Assembly: GCA_963699225.1 (NCBI GenBank)
Contig: OY969423.1
Span: 682,001-746,000 of the forward strand
DNA length: 64,000 nucleotides
Source of the DNA: VRUE01 sp963699225
GTDB lineage: Bacteria; Actinomycetota; Thermoleophilia; Solirubrobacterales; 70-9
Reading direction: 5' to 3'
How positions within the stretch are numbered: position 1 is the first letter of the stretch; each line of letters begins with the position of its first letter. The notes beneath the pieces are model-generated. The model searched no databases and was not told the DNA's origin. It was given only the letters and a program-made list of their open reading frames with translations. This document shows positions 44,360-53,169 of the stretch, piece after piece. The translations under genes and the position numbers were made by a program.

Positions 44360-44934
44360 CCAGCCAGCTTCGCGATGAGAGCGGACAGCCGCTGCTCGAG
44401 CTGCTCGAGCGTGCCGTCGTTCTCGATCACGTGCTCGGCGCGGGCCGCCTTGTCCTCCTGGGCCAGTTGCCGCGCGTCGCGCTCGCCGACCAGTGCGTGG
44501 CCGCGCGCCTCGGCGCGGGCACGGCGAACCTCGTCAGGAGTGACGACGGCCAGGGTGGTGTCGAAGACGGGCTCCATCTCGGACTCGAAGAGCAGTGGCA
44601 CCTCGACGACGGCAATCTCTACCTCGTCGCTCAGTGAAGCGAGCCAGCTGCCGATCCGCTCGCCCACCAGCGGGTGGATCTGCGCCTCCAGCCACTTCAG
44701 CTGCTCTGGGTCCGCAAACACGACTTCGCCGATCTTGCTGCGGTCGACCCGTCCCTCGGGGGCCACGTCAGGCCCCCAGCGCTCAACCAAGCAGCCCAGC
44801 AACGGTTCGGAATCGAGCAACTCGTGAACCACTGCGTCGCTGGAGATAGTCGCCGCGCCGAGTCGCTCAAAGGCAGCAAGCGACTCTGACTTCCCAGCCG
44901 CAATACCACCGGTCAAGCCGATAGTCAGCGGCAC
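44356..44934 (-). CDS. coaE: Dephospho-CoA kinase
   Basis: Final step of CoA synthesis. The 192-aa protein has P-loop GLTGGIAAGKSESLAAF, DAVVHELLD, the HPLVGERIGSWL segment and VVEVPLLFESEMEPVFD. It lies 6 nt after rpsA, a pairing common in actinobacteria. Confidence 0.96.
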   Translation of the reverse strand: MPLTIGLTGGIAAGKSESLAAFERLGAATISSDAVVHELLDSEPLLGCLVERWGPDVAPEGRVDRSKIGEVVFADPEQLKWLEAQIHPLVGERIGSWLASLSDEVEIAVVEVPLLFESEMEPVFDTTLAVVTPDEVRRARAEARGHALVGERDARQLAQEDKAARAEHVIENDGTLEQLEQRLSALIAKLAG

Positions 44935-44940
44935 AGCGAG

Positions 44941-46473
44941 CTAAGACTCGGAGGGTTCCTCAGCAGGCGACTCGGCCTCGCTGGGTTCGCCAGCGGCCTC
45001 GTCGGTGTCATCGGGCGAATCCGGCCGCTCCTGCACCGATTCACCCTCCTGCTCCTCGCCGCCTTCCTCAGGCGCCTCGGCAACCGGCTCTTCAGCAACC
45101 TCAGCTGGCGTCTCCTCAGCGGCGGGGGTCTCCTCGACAGCCGGGGTCTCCTCGACCTCAGCGGCCGGGGTCTCCTCGACAGCCGGGGCCTCCTCGACCT
45201 CAGCGGCCGGGGCCTCCTCAGCCGCAGCAGGCTCAGCCGTCTCGGCAGCGGGCTCCTCGGCGTCTGAAGTCTCGCCAGATGAACCCTCGGCCGCCTCCTG
45301 AATCTGCGCGCCAAGGTCGCCCATCGGCATCTTCTGCTCCTCGACCTGCTTGATGCTGAGCGAAAGCCTGCGCCGCTCCTCGTCGATCTCGAGGATCTTG
45401 ACGTCGAGCGTGGCGCCCGGCTCGACCACCTCGCTGGGGCTCTCGACGTGGTGGTCGGCAAGCTCGGAGATGTGGACCAGACCCTCAACGCCGGGCAGGA
45501 TCTCGACGAAAGCACCGAAGGCAACGACCTTGGTCACCGTGCCGCCAAGCACGTCGCCGGGGCGGTGGGCGCTGATCACACGCTGCCAGGGGTCCTCCTG
45601 GGTCTGCTTGAGACCCAGGGAGATGCGCTGGCGGTCGCGGTCGATGTCGAGCACCTTGATCCGCACGGTGTCGCCGATCGCCACCACCTCGGACGGGTGG
45701 TTGACGTGGCTCCAGGAAAGCTCGGATATATGGATCAGGCCGTCGATGCCATCGAGGTCGACGAAGGCACCGAAGTCGACGATGTTGGAGATCTTGCCCT
45801 CGACGACCTGGCCGGGCTCGAGACGGCCGAGGATTTGCTCGCGCACCTCCTTGCGCTCTTCCTCGAGCACGGCGCGCCGCGAGAGCACCACGTTGTTGCG
45901 GCTGCGATTGAGCTCGATCACTTTGCACTCGAGCGTCTGGCCCATGAACTCGTCGAGGTTGTGGACGCGGCGGATGTCGACCAGCGAGGCGGGCAGGAAG
46001 CCGCGCACCCCGAGGTCGAGGATGAGGCCGCCCTTGACGACCTCGATCACGTTGCCCTCGACCGGTTCGCCCGACTCGGCGGCGGCCTCGATGCGGCGCC
46101 ATGCCTTCTCGAAGCGGGCACGCTTCTTGGAGAGGATGAGCCGGCCGTCAGCGTCTTCCTTAGTAAGGACGAGGGCGTCGACCTCCTCGCCCTGCTCGAC
46201 CTCGTCGGCCGGGTTGACCGACTTGCGGATCGAGAGCTCGTGCGAGGGAATGACCCCCTCCGACTTGTAACCGATGTCGACCAGGACCTCGTCCTTGTCG
46301 ATCCGCACCACCTTGCCCTTGACGACGTCGCCCTCTTCGAAGGAGACCATCGTCGCCGCGTAGTTGGGGACGATCTTGCCGTCGATTTCGAGCAGCAAGC
46401 CGCCCGAGCCCTCAACCGGCGAGCCGGTGGGAGCTTCAACATCAGGGGTCAAGGTCGTATCGGTCACGGACAC
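44941..46473 (-). CDS. rpsA: 30S ribosomal protein S1 with long acidic tail
   Basis: mRNA-binding ribosomal protein. The 510-aa product has four S1 OB-fold repeats (starting near residues 34, 118, 204 and 289), for example GKVVRIDKDEVLVDIGYKSEG and GKISNIVDFGAFVDLDGIDG. A tail of about 120 residues rich in Glu, Ala and Pro follows, built from EEtPAvE-like repeats. Four domains plus acidic tail is the usual actinobacterial form. GTG start at 46473 without a nearby Shine-Dalgarno site; GAGGAGG lies ~40 nt upstream, next to a strong hairpin. Confidence 0.95.
   Translation of the reverse strand: MSVTDTTLTPDVEAPTGSPVEGSGGLLLEIDGKIVPNYAATMVSFEEGDVVKGKVVRIDKDEVLVDIGYKSEGVIPSHELSIRKSVNPADEVEQGEEVDALVLTKEDADGRLILSKKRARFEKAWRRIEAAAESGEPVEGNVIEVVKGGLILDLGVRGFLPASLVDIRRVHNLDEFMGQTLECKVIELNRSRNNVVLSRRAVLEEERKEVREQILGRLEPGQVVEGKISNIVDFGAFVDLDGIDGLIHISELSWSHVNHPSEVVAIGDTVRIKVLDIDRDRQRISLGLKQTQEDPWQRVISAHRPGDVLGGTVTKVVAFGAFVEILPGVEGLVHISELADHHVESPSEVVEPGATLDVKILEIDEERRRLSLSIKQVEEQKMPMGDLGAQIQEAAEGSSGETSDAEEPAAETAEPAAAEEAPAAEVEEAPAVEETPAAEVEETPAVEETPAAEETPAEVAEEPVAEAPEEGGEEQEGESVQERPDSPDDTDEAAGEPSEAESPAEEPSES
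45117..45222. repeat. Tandem coding repeats in the rpsA acidic tail
   Basis: Units of about 18-36 nt around ggggtctcctcgac and cctcagcggccgggg repeat about four times and encode the EETPAVE/AAEVEE tail. The near-identity of units suggests recent slippage expansion. Confidence 0.8.
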
Positions 46474-46518
46474 AGCGGCGCATGATTGCAGAAATCAAGA
46501 CGGCCACCTCCTCTGCTC

Positions 46519-46564
46519 GGGGCCAGTCGCGCTAGTCATGACCGGCGATCTCGCGACTGGCCCC
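46519..46564. promoter_or_regulatory. 13-bp perfect hairpin in the rpsA leader / flavoprotein promoter region
   Basis: ggggccagtcgcg (46519-46531) and cgcgactggcccc (46552-46564) pair exactly with a 20-nt loop, in the 129-nt gap between divergent rpsA and the flavoprotein gene. On the rpsA strand it lies just before GAGGAGG. Confidence 0.6.
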
Positions 46565-46602
46565 TCCGCGTCCGGGGGTGCCGGTGTAGATACGCTCCGC
46601 GG

Positions 46603-47802
46603 GTGCCAATCCGAGCGACCAAACGTGGTGATGAGCGAACCCCTCTGGACGGCAGCCATGACGTGCTGATCTGCGGTGCCAGCTTTGCCGGCCTCGCGGT
46701 CGCCCGCGAGCTGGCTGGATCAGGGGCCGACGTGCTGATCATCGATCGCTACGAGATCGGCGAGCGCCAGACCTCGGCCTGCGGCATCCCCACTCTGTGG
46801 ATGGAAGCGCTGGGCCTGATGGACGCCGAGCGCCAGCGCTTCGACTCGTTGCTGATGCACACCCCGCACGGCGACTCCCGCTACCGCCTGCCCTTCACCT
46901 TCTCCACCTTCGACTATCGCGAGCTCTGCACCCTGCTCTGGCGCGACTGCGATGCTCGCTTCGAGACCGCCAAGGTCAACGGACGGGCGCCCGCTGCAAA
47001 CGGCGACGGTGCGCTCGCGATCGACACCGACCGCGGCGTGCTCTCCGCACCGCTCGTCGTCGATGCCCTCGGCTGGCGACGCATGCTGGCCAATGGCGAC
47101 GGCTACCAGCCACCCGACGCGCCGCTCTCGCGTGGCCTCGAGGTCCACCCCGAGGGGGCCGGCGAGGACCTGGAGATCTGGATCGACCGCCGCTATGTAC
47201 CCGCTGGCTACGGCTGGAGCTTTCCCGCCCGCGACGAGCTGCGGATCGGCGTCGGCTCCTTCGACCCGCGCTTCCACGTGCGCGAGACGACCGAGCTGCT
47301 GGCCGAAGACCTCGACGCCGAGCGGGTTCGCTACCAGGGCAACTGGATTCCCCACAAGCTGCGCAAAGGCACCGAGGGAGGCATCTTCTTCGCCGGTGAC
47401 TCGGCCGGGCACTGCCTGCCGCTCAGCGCCGAGGGCATCCGCACGGCGCTCTACTTCGGCATCGCCCTCGGCCGTGAGCTGCGTGGCGTCGTCGACGGCT
47501 GGCAGGACCGCGAGGCGGCGGCAGCGCGCTACGCCGAGTTCAACGACTCGCACGAGTGGAAGTTCCGCTGGATGCTGCGCGTGCAGAAGCTGGTGCCGAA
47601 GATCCCGCCGCGCCTGCTCGGGCCGCTGGTCCGCCTGCTCGGCAACAAGCGCTTCATCGAGTGGTCCTTCAACCACTACCTGCAGATCGCGCCGCCGCAG
47701 TTCGCCCGCGGTTCAGCGAACGATCAGAACGGTGCCGGCCAGCAGCAAGACGACGCCCGCGACGCGCTCCGGAGTGAGCGCGACCTGGTCGAGGCCGAAT
47801 AG
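46603..47802 (+). CDS. Geranylgeranyl-reductase-family FAD-dependent oxidoreductase
   Basis: 399 aa from the GTG at 46603; the open frame begins at 46486 but the extra residues are Arg-rich and non-conserved. FAD-binding DVLICGASFAGLAVARELA with the DVLIIDRYEIG strand, a substrate-domain hallmark YGWSFPARDELRIGVGSF, and the second FAD motif FFAGDSAGHCLPLSAEGIRTAL place it in the GGR/FixC/UbiH-like flavoproteins acting on isoprenoid or lipid double bonds. Its last ~30 codons overlap the convergent DMT gene by 90 bp and look non-homologous. Confidence 0.88.
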   Translation: MPIRATKRGDERTPLDGSHDVLICGASFAGLAVARELAGSGADVLIIDRYEIGERQTSACGIPTLWMEALGLMDAERQRFDSLLMHTPHGDSRYRLPFTFSTFDYRELCTLLWRDCDARFETAKVNGRAPAANGDGALAIDTDRGVLSAPLVVDALGWRRMLANGDGYQPPDAPLSRGLEVHPEGAGEDLEIWIDRRYVPAGYGWSFPARDELRIGVGSFDPRFHVRETTELLAEDLDAERVRYQGNWIPHKLRKGTEGGIFFAGDSAGHCLPLSAEGIRTALYFGIALGRELRGVVDGWQDREAAAARYAEFNDSHEWKFRWMLRVQKLVPKIPPRLLGPLVRLLGNKRFIEWSFNHYLQIAPPQFARGSANDQNGAGQQQDDARDALRSERDLVEAE

Positions 47803-48150
47803 GCCGAGCCGGTCGATCGCGACCGAGGCCGTCAGCTGACCGGTGATCGTCGCCGCGGCCACTCCCCCAGCCCCGACTACCGAGACCGCAATCAGCGCGT
47901 TGGTTACGTAGATCGCGCCGAGCAAGCCGCCGAGCAGGTAGTACCAGCTGACGTCGAAGCTCGAGCCGAGGCCGCCGGCCTTACCGCTGAGGACGACGAT
48001 CGAGGCGAGGGCGATCGTGCCGATCGCGAAGGAGACCAAGGCGGCAGGGAGGCTGCCCGTCGAGCGTCCCAGCCCCGCGTTGATCGGAGCCTGCAGGGCA
48101 ATCAGCCCGCCAGCGACCGCCGTCAGCAGGACCGCCAGGCCCCTATCCAT
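47713..48150 (-). CDS. DMT-superfamily small transporter (DUF606/YdcZ type)
   Basis: 145 aa with five membrane helices: VLLTAVAGGLIALQAPINAG, LVSFAIGTIALASIVVL, YYLLGGLLGAIYVTNALIAV and VAGVVLLLAGTVLIV. Five-helix DUF606 proteins work as dimers. Substrate unknown. Its 3' end runs 90 bp into the convergent flavoprotein gene. Confidence 0.88.
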   Translation of the reverse strand: MDRGLAVLLTAVAGGLIALQAPINAGLGRSTGSLPAALVSFAIGTIALASIVVLSGKAGGLGSSFDVSWYYLLGGLLGAIYVTNALIAVSVVGAGGVAAATITGQLTASVAIDRLGLFGLDQVALTPERVAGVVLLLAGTVLIVR

Positions 48151-48269
48151 GGCTCCGCCTCCCGAACTGCGTGATCTTGGCCATTCCTCCGTGTTGCATC
48201 AGTACGCGCCGGCCGGTTTGAACCGCCCCGCTGTCATATCAGTAAGCCGAAGGGACCATCGAACCACAG

Positions 48270-49754
48270 ATGCCGCCACCAGCCGAGGGATTCGCCGCAC
48301 GCTTCGTCATTGGCCCCGCCCTGCGCACGCAGCCGGACCGCCGCCTGGTCACGCTCGTCCGCGAGGGCTACGAGAACGCCTTCGAGGAGATCGTCCGCCG
48401 CTACGGCAGGCCGCTGACCCGCTACGCCGCGGCGATCGTCGGCAGCCGCGCCGAGGACGTCACCCAAGACGCCTTCTCCAAGGCGCTGCTGGCGCTGCGC
48501 CGCGATGGGGCCGAGATCGAGCTGCGGCCCTGGCTCTTCCGCATCGTCCGCAACACCGCGCTCAACGACCTGCGCGACAGCCCGCCTTCGGCCGAGGCGC
48601 TAGCCGAGGTGATCGCCGGCGGCGCCGGCCCGGCCGAGGAGATGGAGCGCCGCGAAGAGCTGGCCGACCTGATGCGGCGGCTGCAGTCGCTGCCCGAGGC
48701 GCAGCGGGCGGCGATCGTGATGCGCGAGCTGGAAGGCCTCAGTCACGAGGAGATCGCCAACGCCCTCGGCCTCAGCGACGGCGGCGCCCGGCAGGCGATC
48801 TACCGGGCGCGGCGCTCGCTCCGCGATGGCGCCGGAATGCTGCTGCCGCTGCCGCTGCTGAAAGCGCTGCTGGCCGGCGCCGCGGGTAGCCCGGCGGTAG
48901 AGGCGGCCGCTGGGACGGCCGGAATCGGCGGGGCCGCCGGCGCGGGCGTGGCCTTGAAGGCAGCCGCGGCAACCGTCCTTGTCGCCGGCGCGGTTGGCGC
49001 GGGCGTCGCCGTCGATCACAGCCGTCAACCGCACCGTACCGCGCAGCCAACCGCCACTGAGGTCGTTGCCGACAACTCGGTCCGGACAGCGCCCGCGGCA
49101 CCAGCGGGCAGCGAGGGGCCGAGCGGGGCTGGTTCGCCTTCCGCCCCGGGGCGGCACGGTGAGCGCGAGCCCGGTGACGACCATGGTGGCCACGGCAACA
49201 ACCGAGGCTCGGGCGGATCCGGCGGCGACCGCGGCGAGTCCGGCAACAGTTCGAGCGGCGATGGAACAAGCAACGACGAAAATCGCGGATCGGGTGGGGG
49301 CGGCGGTCGACGCGAAGAGCCCGGTGACGACCACGGTGGTGGGCCCGGGCCCTCGGGACACGGCGGGAGCGACGACGGGGGAGGCGGACACTCCGGGCGC
49401 AGCTCCGGCGGATCGTCAGGCTCCGGTAGCGGTGGCTCATCCGGTAGCGGTAACTCGTCTGGCGGCAGCAGTGGCTCGTCCGGCCATGGTGGTGGATCTG
49501 GAGGCAGCTCAGGTCCCGGTTCTGGCTCGTCAGGAGGTAGCCCCGGCTCTACCTCGGACGGCGGCTCCGACTCTAGTGGAGGCTCCGGCTCCAGCGGTGG
49601 ATCGGGCTCCGACGGCCCCGGCCCAAGCGGCGAAGACTCCGGCTCCGGCAAGGAAGGCGGGGAAAGCGAACCGAATCTCGACGACTCGGGTGATTCTCAC
49701 GGCGGCAGCGGGTTCTCAGTGCAGATGGAACCCCAAACCGAGGAGGAATCATGA
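48270..49754 (+). CDS. Membrane-tethered ECF sigma factor with Ser/Gly-rich extracytoplasmic tail
   Basis: 494 aa. Region 2 at ~25-100 (ENAFEEIVRRYGRPLTRYAA, VTQDAFSKALLAL, RPWLFRIVRNTALNDLRD), region 4 at ~135-187 (LPEAQRAAIVMRELEGLSHE, LGLSDGGARQAIYRARRSL). A hydrophobic Ala/Gly/Val stretch with a likely membrane span is at ~227-248. The rest (~245 residues) is low complexity, Gly/Ser/Asp-rich, with EPGDDHGGHG and EEPGDDHGG. No separate anti-sigma gene is adjacent; the tether may itself control release. Its TGA overlaps the ATG of the secreted-protein gene, which shares the EPGDD motif. Confidence 0.9.
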   Translation: MPPPAEGFAARFVIGPALRTQPDRRLVTLVREGYENAFEEIVRRYGRPLTRYAAAIVGSRAEDVTQDAFSKALLALRRDGAEIELRPWLFRIVRNTALNDLRDSPPSAEALAEVIAGGAGPAEEMERREELADLMRRLQSLPEAQRAAIVMRELEGLSHEEIANALGLSDGGARQAIYRARRSLRDGAGMLLPLPLLKALLAGAAGSPAVEAAAGTAGIGGAAGAGVALKAAAATVLVAGAVGAGVAVDHSRQPHRTAQPTATEVVADNSVRTAPAAPAGSEGPSGAGSPSAPGRHGEREPGDDHGGHGNNRGSGGSGGDRGESGNSSSGDGTSNDENRGSGGGGGRREEPGDDHGGGPGPSGHGGSDDGGGGHSGRSSGGSSGSGSGGSSGSGNSSGGSSGSSGHGGGSGGSSGPGSGSSGGSPGSTSDGGSDSSGGSGSSGGSGSDGPGPSGEDSGSGKEGGESEPNLDDSGDSHGGSGFSVQMEPQTEEES

Positions 49755-50491
49755 GACTCGCCCGCCGACTAACGACCTGCGCAGCCGCCGCGCTTGGCGC
49801 CCTTGCGCTGCTCGCCCTGCCGGGGGCAGCCGCGGCCAAGGACGGCAATCACGACCGCATTCCCGACCGCTGGGAGCACCACCACCACCTCTCGACCGCG
49901 ATCAACCAGGCCGGTCGCGACCAGGACCACGACCAACTACGCAACCGAGCCGAGTTCCTCGCCGGGGACAATCCGCGTGATCGCGACAGCGACGACGACG
50001 GCGTCGCGGACGGCAACGAGAACGCCGGCACGATCACCTCGTTCGACGCCGCGACAGGCAAACTCGTGATCGGCCTCTTCAACGGCGACTCGGTCAGCGG
50101 CCTGGTCACCGAAAGCACCCGGATCAAGTGCGAGGACGAGCACTCGCCCGACGTCACCACCCGCGCCCGCCACGGCGAGGAAGAGCCCGGCGACGATCGT
50201 GGTGGCCACGGTGAAGAGCCCGGCGACGACAACGGCGGTCACGGCGAAGAGCCGGGGGATGACAACGGCGGCGAAGTCGCCGGCGACAACTCCGGCCCTG
50301 GCAACAACGGCGAGGACAACTCGGGCCCGGGCTCGTCGCACTCGGGGCGTGGCCCCAGCGGTCACGACGACAACGGCACCGGTGCTAACTGCACCAGCTC
50401 CGACCTGATCGTCGGCGCCACCGTCGAGGAGGCCGATTTGGAGCTCGAGCACGGCACCGCGACCTTCGACGAGGTCGAGCTGGCCGGCTGA
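49751..50491 (+). CDS. Secreted acidic protein with EPGDD repeats and calcium-binding-type Asp repeats
   Basis: 246 aa. A signal peptide of about 29 residues ends at GAAAAKDG. The mature part starts with thrombospondin type 3-like Asp repeats (HDRIPDRWE, DQDHDQLRNRAEF, DRDSDDDGVADGNENAG), which bind calcium in known proteins. A beta segment then resembles a DUF5666-like strand pattern (ITSFDAATGKLVIGL). Three tandem EEPGDDxGGHG repeats (~137-170), a Gly/Asn-rich linker and a C-terminal beta hairpin follow. Translationally coupled to the tethered sigma factor and sharing its tail motif. Confidence 0.85.
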   Translation: MRLARRLTTCAAAALGALALLALPGAAAAKDGNHDRIPDRWEHHHHLSTAINQAGRDQDHDQLRNRAEFLAGDNPRDRDSDDDGVADGNENAGTITSFDAATGKLVIGLFNGDSVSGLVTESTRIKCEDEHSPDVTTRARHGEEEPGDDRGGHGEEPGDDNGGHGEEPGDDNGGEVAGDNSGPGNNGEDNSGPGSSHSGRGPSGHDDNGTGANCTSSDLIVGATVEEADLELEHGTATFDEVELAG

Positions 50492-50499
50492 GGATTCGG

Positions 50500-53142
50500 C
50501 TACTTGGCGTCGAGCCAGTCTTTGCCGACGCCGACGTCCACCTCCAGCGGTGGGTCGAGCTGGTAGGCGGCGCACATCTCGCGCCGCACCAGCTCGACCG
50601 CGCCGCCCATCTCCTCCGGCGGACCCTCGAAGAGCAGCTCGTCGTGGATCTGCAGGACCAGGCGGGTCTGGGTGCCGGCCTCGCGCAGGGCACTCTGGCA
50701 ACGCACCATCGCGATCTTGATGATGTCCGCCGCGGTGCCCTGGATCACGGTGTTGACCGCGAGGCGCTCGCCGAGACGGCGCGTGTTCGGGTTGCCGGAG
50801 CGCAGCTCGGGGATCGAGCGGCGGCGGCCGAGCAGCGTGGTGACGTAACCCTCCTCCTGCGCCCGCTCGACCACCTGCTCGCGGAAGGCGCGCACCGCCG
50901 GGAAGCGCTCCAGATAGCGCGAGACGAATTCCTCACCCTCTTTGCGCGGGATGTTGAGCCGATCGGCGAGGCCGAAGCCGGTGAGGCCGTAGACGATGCC
51001 GAAGTTGACCATCTTCGCCTTCGAGCGCTGGCCGACATCGACGTCGTCGCGGGAGATGTCGAAAACCTCGGCCGCAGTGGCGGCGTGGACGTCGTCGCCG
51101 GCGCGGAAGATCTCTTTCAGCACCTCCTCCTCGGCGACGTGGGCAAGTACCCGCAGCTCGACCTGGCTGTAGTCGGCGGAAAGCAGTTCGTGGCCCTGCT
51201 CGGCGACGAAGCAGGCGCGCACGGGGCGGCCGATCTCGGTGCGGATCGGGATGTTCTGCAGGTTCGGGTTGGTGCTGGAGAGGCGGCCAGTGGTCGTTGC
51301 GGCTTGGTTGAAGGTGGTGTGGACCCGGCCGGTGTCGGGGTCGATCAGGTCGGGCAGCGAGTCGAGGTAAGTGTTCTTCAGCTTGGTCAGCTCGCGCCAG
51401 GACTCGATCTTCTCGACGATCGGGTGCTCGTCGCGGATCTGGGCGAGGACGCGGGCGTCGGTCGAGAAGCCGGTTTTGCCGCGGCGCTTGCGGGTCAGGC
51501 CGAGCTTCTCGAAGAGGACGCGGCCGACCTGCTGCGGTGAGCCGATCGTGAACTCCTCCTCGGCCAGCTCGAAGATCTCCTTCTGCAGGGTCTCGATCCG
51601 CTCGCCGAAACCGGCGCCGACTTCGGCCAGGCGCTCGGCGTCGAGCTTAAGCCCCTCGCGTTCCATCGCCGCCAGCACGTGAACCAGCGGCAGCTCGATC
51701 TCGCGCAGCAGCTGCTCGAGGCCGAGCTCCTCGATGCGGGGACGCTGGGTGTCGGCCAGCGCGGCGACGAGGTGCGCTTCCTCGGCCGGCTCCAGGCCCG
51801 CCTCGCCATCGCCGTCAAGCGAGAGCTGGCCGTCATCGTCGTCCTTGGCCGGCGCGGCGTCAGCGGCGAGACCGATCCCGGCATCGGCGGCGAGCTCGGT
51901 CAGCTCGTAGGTGCGGCGCTGAGGCTCGAGTAGGTAGGCGGCGAGCATCGTGTCGTGGTCGAGCCCCAGTTCGACTCCCTCTCGTGCGCCCGCAGCGAGC
52001 AGGCCGTGACGGCCGCCGCCAAGCGACTTGGCGTCGTGCGCGACGAGGCCGCGACCCGGCAGCGCCACCGCGAGCTCGTCCAAGCTTGATGCTCCGGTGA
52101 GTGTGCGCTGCCCCTCCGCCGCCGCCCAGCGGTCGCCGTCGATAGCCAGCGCAACGGGCCCCTCCCCCGTGCTCAGATCGGCCGGCTTGCCTTCCTCCGC
52201 CTCAACCGCGAGCTCGGTCTCGACGCTGCGGCCGGGTACCGCCTCGCCCTCGGGCAACGCTTCTTCGAGCCGCTCGAGCACCGCCCGCAGCTCGAACTCG
52301 CGCATGAAGTCGCGCAGGACGCCACGATCCGGCCGCGACGACATCGCGGCGCCGAGGTCGACGCCGGTCTCGATGTCGTACTGCAGCGTCGCCAGTTGCT
52401 TCGACATGCGCGCATCGTCGGCGTGCTCGACCAGGTTCTGCTTGCGCTTGGCGCCGGAGATCTCATCGACGCTTTCCAGGACCTTCTCCAGCGTGCCGAA
52501 CTGCTGCAGCAGCTGGGTCGCCGTCTTCTCGCCGATCCCGGGGACGCCGGGAATGTTGTCCGAGGTGTCGCCGCGCAGCCCCATCAGGTCGGTGATCAGC
52601 TCGGGTGGCACGCCGTAGCGCTCGGTGACGGCGTCGCTGTCATAGATCTTGGTCTCGGTGATCCCGCGCGAGGTGCTCATCACCCGAATCCCCTCACCGA
52701 CCAGCTGGTAGGCGTCGCGGTCGCCGGTGACGACCATCACCGCAATCCCCTCCTCGTGCGCCTGGCGGGTCAGCGAGGCGATCACGTCGTCGGCCTCGTA
52801 TCCCTCGACCTTGACGTTGGTGTAGCCGAAGGCCTCGACCAGTGGCATCAGGTGCGGCCACTGCTCCCGCAGCAAGTCAGGGCGGGGTTTGCGCTGCGCC
52901 TTGTAGAGGTCGTAGGTGACCTCGCGGCCCGACATCCCCGCGTCCCAAGCCACCACCACGCCAGCCGGCGCGTGCTCGTCGATCACCTTGACCAACATCG
53001 AGGCGAGCCCGTAGATCGCGTTGGTCGGCCGCCCATCGCTGGTCCCGATCGACTCCGGCAGCGCGAAGAACGCCCGGTAGGCAAGCGAGTTGCCGTCGAT
53101 CAGGAAGAGCTCCTGCTTGGTGTCAACCTTGGCCGCGGCCAT
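50500..53142 (-). CDS. polA: DNA polymerase I
   Basis: Repair and Okazaki-fragment polymerase. It is 880 aa from the ATG at 53142; a TTG at 53151 adds three residues. The 5'-3' exonuclease domain (FLIDGNSLAYRAFFALP, GYEADDVIASL, GDTSDNIPGVPGIGEKTA) is intact. The middle 3'-5' domain is degenerate: the DxE metal motif is missing (ALAIDGDRWAA), as in many Gram-positive Pol I. Polymerase motifs A (LSADYSQVELRVLAH), B (RSKAKMVNFGIVYG) and C (LQIHDELLFE) are present. Confidence 0.97.
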   Translation of the reverse strand: MAAAKVDTKQELFLIDGNSLAYRAFFALPESIGTSDGRPTNAIYGLASMLVKVIDEHAPAGVVVAWDAGMSGREVTYDLYKAQRKPRPDLLREQWPHLMPLVEAFGYTNVKVEGYEADDVIASLTRQAHEEGIAVMVVTGDRDAYQLVGEGIRVMSTSRGITETKIYDSDAVTERYGVPPELITDLMGLRGDTSDNIPGVPGIGEKTATQLLQQFGTLEKVLESVDEISGAKRKQNLVEHADDARMSKQLATLQYDIETGVDLGAAMSSRPDRGVLRDFMREFELRAVLERLEEALPEGEAVPGRSVETELAVEAEEGKPADLSTGEGPVALAIDGDRWAAAEGQRTLTGASSLDELAVALPGRGLVAHDAKSLGGGRHGLLAAGAREGVELGLDHDTMLAAYLLEPQRRTYELTELAADAGIGLAADAAPAKDDDDGQLSLDGDGEAGLEPAEEAHLVAALADTQRPRIEELGLEQLLREIELPLVHVLAAMEREGLKLDAERLAEVGAGFGERIETLQKEIFELAEEEFTIGSPQQVGRVLFEKLGLTRKRRGKTGFSTDARVLAQIRDEHPIVEKIESWRELTKLKNTYLDSLPDLIDPDTGRVHTTFNQAATTTGRLSSTNPNLQNIPIRTEIGRPVRACFVAEQGHELLSADYSQVELRVLAHVAEEEVLKEIFRAGDDVHAATAAEVFDISRDDVDVGQRSKAKMVNFGIVYGLTGFGLADRLNIPRKEGEEFVSRYLERFPAVRAFREQVVERAQEEGYVTTLLGRRRSIPELRSGNPNTRRLGERLAVNTVIQGTAADIIKIAMVRCQSALREAGTQTRLVLQIHDELLFEGPPEEMGGAVELVRREMCAAYQLDPPLEVDVGVGKDWLDAK

Positions 53143-53169
53143 CGCGCCCAACTCTATGGCGCCCCCGCG

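Noticed and set aside
45117..45222. Regular repeats that could suggest a CRISPR array
   Set aside because: Units are in frame within rpsA, without spacers, and encode the acidic S1 tail.
49140..49700. Gly/Ser low-complexity DNA as a non-coding minisatellite
   Set aside because: The frame stays open from the sigma domain to a stop that overlaps the next gene, and codon bias is maintained.
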